The notes below the pieces were generated by a model, which worked only from the letters and a program-made list of their open reading frames with translations, was not told the DNA's origin and searched no databases. A DNA stretch of 11,702 bases from Bacteroidales bacterium (lineage in GTDB: Bacteria > Bacteroidota > Bacteroidia > Bacteroidales > UBA932), in assembly GCA_017471085.1 (NCBI GenBank), contig JAFUWW010000043.1:1-11702 (forward strand). The letters run 5' to 3'. Below, piece by piece: positions 6,956 to 11,702 of this stretch. The translations under genes and the position numbers were made by a program. Positions within the stretch are counted from its first letter, which is position 1. The number at the start of each line of letters is the position of its first letter.

Positions 6956-8302
6956 TCAATTGATCAGGGAAGTGGCCTTGTTCCAGGCAACCTTGCTCCG
7001 GTAGAAATTGTCCAGGTATGTGGAACCCATGGAAGGAAGATACATGGAGAAACCGGAGTAACGGGAGATGGTGATGCTCAGGAAAGAAGGAGTAGCTGCC
7101 TTGTAAATCACGCACTTGTCCAGTGCGGCAGAAAGCTGCGCATGCTCCTCTTCCGAGATGCCCGCCTTCACCAGGATGTCTTCCAGGTCGTAATAAAAAT
7201 GGCGGTTCTGGCGGAAATAGCCCTGCACATCCTTTCCTTTGAGGGCGGCAATCTGCGTCCGGTACTTTTCGAAGAGGGTTTTGCAGAGGGCGGCAAGGCC
7301 GTCCATCTCCCGGGTATCCACCAGGCTGATAGTGGCCGAACGGTAATCGCCGGTCAAGGCATCGTAATGCTTGAAATAATCTTCACAGACGGATTTCGGA
7401 TCCGGAGTATTCAGGAGCAGGTCCATGCTGATCGTGGAGTAGTCGAACCCGTCGGCCAGCACTTCCGTCTGGGAAAAGCCCACCAGGTCGGCCTTTTCGC
7501 GGAGTTCCCAGGCCACCTCCACACAGCCCATCAGGCACGCATCGAAGAGGAGGTAATCCAGCTTGAAGGGGATGGCGCGGGCGAAATCGTCCATGTTCAT
7601 CTCGTACACAGGGTTTCCGTCATCCCGGCCGACACTCTTGACTGCCGGGCCCTCCGCCTGGTCCAGCGGCGGGAAATACTCGTTCTGCATGCGCCAGGGA
7701 TACTTCAGGGACGACAGGGAACGGCCGGAGCCGGGAGCGAAGCTCTTGGAGGATTCGAATTTGGCAGGGTCGAAGTAATACTCGACGGGAAGCCACCCGG
7801 AGGCGTGCGAAGAGAACACCATCCCGTAGCCCTTGGCAGGGTATCGGTTGTATACGATATGGAGGGCCTCCTCGATGGTGGAACCTAGGCTGACAGGTGT
7901 TTCGGCATCCCAGACCTTCAGGGTATCCCGTGTCGGAAGGCCGTTCGTGCCGGCATACAGCCGGTAGAGAACGGGAGCGGAGGGCACCGAATAATCTTTG
8001 GTGCCGATTTCCTCCGGGAGGCGTGACAGAACAACCAGGATATTGTCCTTGGCACTGGTGCGGTTGGGGAGCCACCCGGAAGCGAGCATTTCCTGATCCT
8101 CGGCCAGGTAAGAGGACAGGGAATTGAACCCGCCGGCAACCATGAGCATGACATTGCGGATGTCCGGAGACTCCACGCGGCCGGGCATGAGATAAGAGGC
8201 GGACCCTTCTCCTTCTGCCTTGAAATCGAAATTGCTGTCTTTGAAACAGGACGTGGCCACGGTCAGGACGGCGGCCAGCATTATGACGGTTCTGCTACGC
8301 AT
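6956..8302 (-). CDS. C11 (clostripain-like) cysteine peptidase lipoprotein
   Basis: This 448-residue protein starts with a lipoprotein signal peptide ending at C19 (VATSC), followed by a DSNFDF stretch with the acidic character seen in Bacteroidota surface-export signals, so it is probably anchored at the outer membrane or surface. The body matches the clostripain-related C11 family: a first strand at about 50-57 (NVMLMVAGG), catalytic His H166 in SSHASGW, and catalytic Cys C256 in LLFDACLMGCVEVAWELR. The enzyme class cleaves after basic residues and often self-processes; specificity here is unknown. The His-to-Cys interval is 90 residues, which seems long for the family because of an insert around 175-240. 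It is first in the four-gene operon with sppA; its -7 box is at 8322-8329. Confidence 0.87.
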   Translation of the reverse strand: MRSRTVIMLAAVLTVATSCFKDSNFDFKAEGEGSASYLMPGRVESPDIRNVMLMVAGGFNSLSSYLAEDQEMLASGWLPNRTSAKDNILVVLSRLPEEIGTKDYSVPSAPVLYRLYAGTNGLPTRDTLKVWDAETPVSLGSTIEEALHIVYNRYPAKGYGMVFSSHASGWLPVEYYFDPAKFESSKSFAPGSGRSLSSLKYPWRMQNEYFPPLDQAEGPAVKSVGRDDGNPVYEMNMDDFARAIPFKLDYLLFDACLMGCVEVAWELREKADLVGFSQTEVLADGFDYSTISMDLLLNTPDPKSVCEDYFKHYDALTGDYRSATISLVDTREMDGLAALCKTLFEKYRTQIAALKGKDVQGYFRQNRHFYYDLEDILVKAGISEEEHAQLSAALDKCVIYKAATPSFLSITISRYSGFSMYLPSMGSTYLDNFYRSKVAWNKATSLIN

Positions 8303-8321
8303 AAATCAGGCGACATTTCTG

Positions 8322-8329
8322 CAAAGTTA
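8322..8329 (-). promoter_or_regulatory. Bacteroidota -7 box for the C11-sppA operon
   Basis: TAACTTTG on the minus strand fully matches TAnnTTTG. It is about 20 bases before the ATG at 8302, implying a very short leader. No convincing -33 TTTG is found at 19-21 bases. It lies 12 bases from the plus-strand -7 box, back to back. Confidence 0.65.
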
Positions 8330-8341
8330 ATGAATTATTTA

Positions 8342-8349
8342 TAAATTTG
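8342..8349 (+). promoter_or_regulatory. Bacteroidota -7 box for the DPP III-xerD genes
   Basis: TAAATTTG fully matches TAnnTTTG and lies 29 bases before the ATG at 8379. A TCTG at 8318-8321 sits exactly 20 bases upstream and could be a one-mismatch -33 TTTG. That element directly adjoins the minus-strand -7 box. Confidence 0.7.
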
Positions 8350-8378
8350 CACTATCTAGCACCATAGACCAGACCACG

Positions 8379-10385
8379 ATGAAAAAGTTTATCCAAATGA
8401 TGATGATTGCAGGGACGGCCGCCCTTGTATCCGGCTGTGAAACACCCGTTTCCGATGCGGGCAAAGAAGATTTCAAGTATACCATCGACAGTTTTGCCGA
8501 CCTGAAGGTCATGCGCTACAGGATTCCCGGTTGGGAGAATCTGACGCTGCAGCAGAAAGAATATGCCTATCACCTGGCGGAAGCCGCCAAGTACGGACGG
8601 GACATCCTCTGGGACCAGAACTGCAAGGACAACCTCCGGGTGCGCCACGCCGTGGAAGCCATCCTGGAAAACGTCGCTGCAGAGCCCCAGAACCCTGATT
8701 ATCAGGATTTCCTGGTGTACGCCAAACGTCTGTTCTTCTCCAACGGCATCCACCACCACTACGCGGAGGACAAGTTCTTCCCCGCCTGCTCCCGGGAGTA
8801 TTTCGGCTCCCTGCTGGAGAAAGCCGGCGTCAAGGACGAAGGACTGCTGGAGGTCATCTACAGCCCGGAACTTTACCCGCAGCGCCGCTCCACCGAAACG
8901 TCCGGCGACATCGTGAAGCTCTCGGCCGTGAATTTCTACGAGAACGTCACCCGGGAAGAGGTGGAGAAGTACTACGCAGGCATCATGGACCCCAATGATC
9001 CCGAACCCGTCTCCTATGGTCTCAACACCAAGGTGGTGAAAGGGGCCGACGGGGTGGTCCGCGAACTCCCCTGGAAGATCGGCGGCATCTACTCCCCCGC
9101 CCTCGAGAAAATTTGCGAAGAGCTGGCCAAGGCCCGTGAAGTGGCCGAGAACGACATCCAGAAGCGCGCCCTCGGCATCCTGATGGATTATTACAGGACG
9201 GGCGACCTCCGCAAATGGGACGAATTCAACATCGAATGGGTGAAGGACACCCTGGGAACGGTGGATTTCATCAACGGGTTCATCGAAGACTACAACGACC
9301 CGCTGGGCAGGAAGGCTTCCTGGGAAGGTTATGTGAACATCAAGGATTTCGAGGCTTCCAAGCGCACGGAGATCCTCTCCGCCAACGCCCAGTGGTTCGA
9401 GGACAACTCCCCCGTCGACCCCAGATTCCGTAAAGCCACGGTGAAGGGCGTATCGGCCAAGGTGATCAACGCCGTCTGTCTGTCCGGCGACAGCTACCCT
9501 TCCACGCCCATCGGCATCAACCTGCCCAACGCCGACTGGATCCGCAAGGAGCACGGCTCCAAGAGCGTCACCATCGCCAACATCACCCACACCTACGATT
9601 ATGCCGCGCAGGAACTGCCGACCAGCACGCTCACGGAATTCGCCTACAGCAAGAAGGAGATCGAACTGGCCAAGAAGTGGGGCACCGTCGCCGACGAAAT
9701 CCACACCGACCTGCACGAATGCCTGGGCCACGCCTCCGGGCAGCTGCTTCCCGGGGTAAGCACTACCGCCATGGGCGAATATGCATCGGCCCTGGAAGAA
9801 GCCCGCGCCGACCTCTTCGGCCTCTATTACACGGCCGATCCCAAGATGGTGGAACTGGGCATCATGCCCGATCCGGAGGCCTACAAGGCCGAATATGACA
9901 ACTACATCCGCAACGGCCTCATGGTGCAGTTCACCCGCGTGGAACTGGGCAGGCCGAACACGGAAGCGCACATGCAAAACCGTAAGCTGATTGCCGAATG
10001 GTGCCTGGAGAAAGGGGCCAAGGACAAGGTGATCGTGAAGAAAGTCCGCGACGGGAAAACCTACTTCGTCGTGAACGATTACGTAAAGCTCCGTGCCCTG
10101 TTCGCCGAACTGCTGGCCGAAATCCAGCGCATCAAGTCCGAAGGCGACTATGAGGCGGGCAAGAACCTTATCGAGACCTACGCCGTCCATATCGACCCGG
10201 TCCTCCATAAAGAAGTGAAGGAGCGCTACGAGGCCCTCAACCTCAAGCCTTACGGCGGGTTCATCAATCCGGAAATCCAGCCCGTTTACGGCAGCGACGG
10301 TCGCGTCACGGACTATGTAGCCGTGTACACCGACGACTACCTGGGCCAGATGCTCCTGTACGGCAAAAAGTACGGCACGCTGTAA
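8379..10385 (+). CDS. Dipeptidyl peptidase III (M49) lipoprotein
   Basis: This 668-residue zinc metallopeptidase is of the type that removes dipeptides from the N-terminus of short peptides. A lipoprotein signal ends at C20 (LVSGC). The M49 zinc signature is present as HECLGH (H446, E447, H451), the form I recall for the Bacteroides thetaiotaomicron enzyme, with the third ligand E474 in EEARAD (473-478). The substrate-cleft motif GINLPN is at 379-384, followed by DWIRKEHGSKSVTIANI, also characteristic of the family. Length is about that of bacterial DPP III (roughly 675). Some Bacteroides homologues are mislabelled dihydrofolate reductase in databases; nothing here supports that. A -7 box lies at 8342-8349. 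xerD starts 17 bases after the stop, so the two are probably co-transcribed. Confidence 0.93.
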   Translation: MKKFIQMMMIAGTAALVSGCETPVSDAGKEDFKYTIDSFADLKVMRYRIPGWENLTLQQKEYAYHLAEAAKYGRDILWDQNCKDNLRVRHAVEAILENVAAEPQNPDYQDFLVYAKRLFFSNGIHHHYAEDKFFPACSREYFGSLLEKAGVKDEGLLEVIYSPELYPQRRSTETSGDIVKLSAVNFYENVTREEVEKYYAGIMDPNDPEPVSYGLNTKVVKGADGVVRELPWKIGGIYSPALEKICEELAKAREVAENDIQKRALGILMDYYRTGDLRKWDEFNIEWVKDTLGTVDFINGFIEDYNDPLGRKASWEGYVNIKDFEASKRTEILSANAQWFEDNSPVDPRFRKATVKGVSAKVINAVCLSGDSYPSTPIGINLPNADWIRKEHGSKSVTIANITHTYDYAAQELPTSTLTEFAYSKKEIELAKKWGTVADEIHTDLHECLGHASGQLLPGVSTTAMGEYASALEEARADLFGLYYTADPKMVELGIMPDPEAYKAEYDNYIRNGLMVQFTRVELGRPNTEAHMQNRKLIAEWCLEKGAKDKVIVKKVRDGKTYFVVNDYVKLRALFAELLAEIQRIKSEGDYEAGKNLIETYAVHIDPVLHKEVKERYEALNLKPYGGFINPEIQPVYGSDGRVTDYVAVYTDDYLGQMLLYGKKYGTL

Positions 10386-10402
10386 TAGCGGCGTTTATCC
10401 CG

Positions 10403-11275
10403 ATGGACAGTCCAGTCAAAGACTACCGGAACTACCTCCGGCTGGAGAGAAGGATGTCACCGAATACGGTGGCATCCTATTGTCATGACGTGAAGGGGCT
10501 GCTGGAAAACACGGAGAAAGGGGCTGCGGAGATGGAGACGGCGGATATCGAGGCCTATCTGGGCAAGGTGACCGCCGAAGGGCTTTCAAAAAGAAGCACC
10601 GCCCGCCTGCTGAGTTCCCTCCGCTCCTTCTTTGACTGGTGCGTCCAGGAAGGAGAGCGGAAGGAGAATCCGTGCGACCTGGTCGACGCCCCCAAGCTGG
10701 GGAAATACCTCCCTGCCGTCCTCAGCCTGCAGGAAGTGGAGGCCATCCTGGAGTCCGTCGACCTGAAAAAAACTTTCGGAAAAAGGGACAGGGCCATCCT
10801 GGAGGTGCTTTACGGCTGCGGACTGCGCGTGAGTGAGGTCGCCGGGCTCCTCATCTCGCACATCCACTTTGACGAAGGATTCGTGGACGTGGTGGGAAAA
10901 GGCGACAAACAGCGGCTGGTGCCCCTTGGAGAGATGGCGGCCGATGCGGTCCGCGCCTACATGGAAGACCGTCCCCTGCCCGCCTCCCGGGCTTTTGACG
11001 ACATCCTCTTCCTGAACCGTTTCGGGAAACCGCTCAGCCGCATTTCCATCTTCAACCTGGTAAAGCAGCAGGCCATGGCGGCCGGCATCCGGAAAGAGAT
11101 TTCGCCCCATACCTTCCGCCACAGTTTCGCTACGCACCTGATCGAAAACGGGGCCGACCTGAGGATCGTCCAGGAAATGCTGGGGCATGAGTCCATCCTC
11201 ACCACGGAACTGTACACGCACATCGACACGTCCACCTGGCACGAAGACGTGCTTAAACACCATCCGAGAAAATAA
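10403..11275 (+). CDS. Tyrosine recombinase XerD
   Basis: This 290-residue site-specific recombinase has the size and layout of XerC/XerD. The N-terminal SAM-like core-binding domain (about 3-90) begins with YRNYLRLERRMSPNTVASY, the form usual for Bacteroidales XerD. The catalytic domain (about 105-285) has the complete active site: R142 (GLRVSE), K166 (GKGDKQR), H236 and R239 (HTFRHSFATHL), H262 (LGHES) and the nucleophile Y271 (ELYTHI). The family resolves chromosome dimers at dif at the cell-division septum. It follows the DPP III gene by 17 bases. XerC is the alternative name; the motif set alone cannot separate them. No dif-like site was recognised nearby, but a palindromic tandem array starts 150 bases downstream. 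Confidence 0.88.
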   Translation: MDSPVKDYRNYLRLERRMSPNTVASYCHDVKGLLENTEKGAAEMETADIEAYLGKVTAEGLSKRSTARLLSSLRSFFDWCVQEGERKENPCDLVDAPKLGKYLPAVLSLQEVEAILESVDLKKTFGKRDRAILEVLYGCGLRVSEVAGLLISHIHFDEGFVDVVGKGDKQRLVPLGEMAADAVRAYMEDRPLPASRAFDDILFLNRFGKPLSRISIFNLVKQQAMAAGIRKEISPHTFRHSFATHLIENGADLRIVQEMLGHESILTTELYTHIDTSTWHEDVLKHHPRK

Positions 11276-11424
11276 AAAGCATATTTTGGGGGTCGGTGAT
11301 GATGACAATTGTGGTTGGTGACGGCCGCTGTCTCCGCTCTGCCGGGATTCTGGCCGTTTTCCCGTCTGTGCTGCCTTCCAAACTTCATTCTACCGGATTC
11401 CGGTATTATTCGGTTTCTGTCCCT
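11276..11424. other. Non-coding spacer after xerD
   Basis: No gene is supported in these 149 bases; short open frames here run on into the tandem repeat and give no recognisable protein. No good intrinsic terminator with a T-run follows xerD. The only distinct structure is a small palindrome at 11391-11405. Confidence 0.6.
11391..11405. repeat. Short perfect inverted repeat
   Basis: TACCGGA and TCCGGTA (11391-11397 and 11399-11405) are 7-bp arms around one central T. This is too tight for a hairpin terminator and looks more like a dyad site for a dimeric protein, or chance. It lies just before the tandem array. Confidence 0.4.
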
Positions 11425-11702
11425 GCCGCGTTGCCACGAAATCGGCTCTGGAGTGCGCTGCAGTTGTCAACGCGGCAAGGTTCTTGCCCGATAAGGCCCG
11501 TTTCGCTGCCGCGTTGACACGAAATCGGCCCTGGAGTGCCCTGCGGCCGTCAACGCGGCAAGGTCTTGGGCCGATAGAGCCCGATTCGTTGCCGCGTTGC
11601 CACGAAATCGGCCCTGGAAAGCCTTGCGGCCGTCAACGCGGCAAGGTTTTGGGTCGATAGGGCCCGTTTCGTTGCCGCGTTGACACGAAATCCGCCCTGG
11701 AG
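11425..11702. repeat. 83-bp tandem repeat array, at least 3.3 units, running off the window
   Basis: Units start at 11425, 11508, 11591 and 11674 with an exact 83-base period; the fourth is cut by the window end. By hand count, units 2 and 3 differ at 8 of 83 positions and units 1 and 2 at 14. Each unit holds GCCGCGTTG near its start and the reverse complement CAACGCGGC 34 bases later, so the array alternates forward and inverted copies of one core. Because 83 is not a multiple of three and differences are scattered, it is not a coding repeat. No unique spacers of equal length separate short repeats, so it is not CRISPR. Confidence 0.95.
11508..11559. repeat. Intra-unit inverted repeat in the tandem array
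   Basis: In unit 2, GCCGCGTTGAC (11508-11518) pairs perfectly over 11 bases with GTCAACGCGGC (11549-11559), leaving a 30-base loop that contains a further GGCC/GGCC pair (11527-11530/11545-11548). Equivalent 9-11 bp arms occur in the other complete units. Confidence 0.85.

Noticed and set aside
8352..10208. 618-residue minus-strand frame opposite the DPP III gene
   Set aside because: It is a shadow: the plus strand carries the complete M49 signature and lipoprotein signal, while the minus product is a Val/Gly/Phe/His-rich string typical of the reverse complement of GC-rich genes.
11391..11405. dif site for XerD
   Set aside because: The palindrome is only 15 bases with a one-base centre; dif sites are about 28 bases with two 11-base arms around a 6-base centre.
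11296..11517. 73-residue plus-strand frame entering the repeat array
   Set aside because: The repeat period is not a multiple of three and the peptide resembles no protein; treated as non-coding.
11425..11702. CRISPR array
   Set aside because: The whole 83-base unit repeats; there are no short repeats separated by unique spacers and no cas genes in view.
11425..11702. Integron attC array next to an integrase
   Set aside because: The inverted cores do not give the RYYYAAC/GTTRRRY ends of attC, no cassettes lie between them, and the recombinase shows XerD features without an integron-integrase insert being apparent.

Overview
The window looks like chromosomal DNA from a GC-rich member of the Bacteroidota, probably a gut-type Bacteroidales. 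The evidence is protein-level resemblance (a dipeptidyl peptidase III lipoprotein with the HECLGH zinc motif, a C11/clostripain-like lipoprotein, a 67K-type SppA, an AddB-like nuclease, XerD) and -7 promoter boxes of the Bacteroidota form TAnnTTTG in the AT-rich gaps between otherwise GC-rich genes. The species cannot be named from the sequence alone.

Layout: 1-210 is non-coding and full of inverted repeats. A strong terminator (220-268) follows a minus-strand rubrerythrin (288-842). A short AT-rich divergent promoter region (843-958) separates it from a plus-strand AddB-like PD-(D/E)XK nuclease (959-3784). That gene abuts, stop codon to stop codon with no base between, a four-gene minus-strand operon transcribed 8302 to 3785: C11-family peptidase lipoprotein, sppA, a phosphomannose-isomerase-like protein, and an S4-domain RNA-binding protein (gaps of 9, 1 and 5 bases). 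A compact back-to-back promoter region (8303-8378) then drives a second, plus-strand pair: a DPP III-like zinc peptidase lipoprotein (8379-10385) and a XerD-type tyrosine recombinase (10403-11275). The right end (11425-11702, running off the window) is an 83-bp tandem repeat whose units are built from inverted copies of one 9-11 bp core.

Function: most genes are housekeeping or envelope related. Rubrerythrin handles peroxide; the AddB-like protein and XerD act on DNA (break repair; chromosome dimer resolution); the C11 lipoprotein, SppA and DPP III lipoprotein form a cluster of envelope-associated peptidases sharing one divergent promoter region. The points most worth a second look are the phosphomannose-isomerase homologue that has lost most of its canonical metal ligands, the phased palindromic tandem array beside xerD, and the stem-loop-rich segment at the left edge. 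No mobile element, CRISPR array, rRNA or tRNA was recognised.
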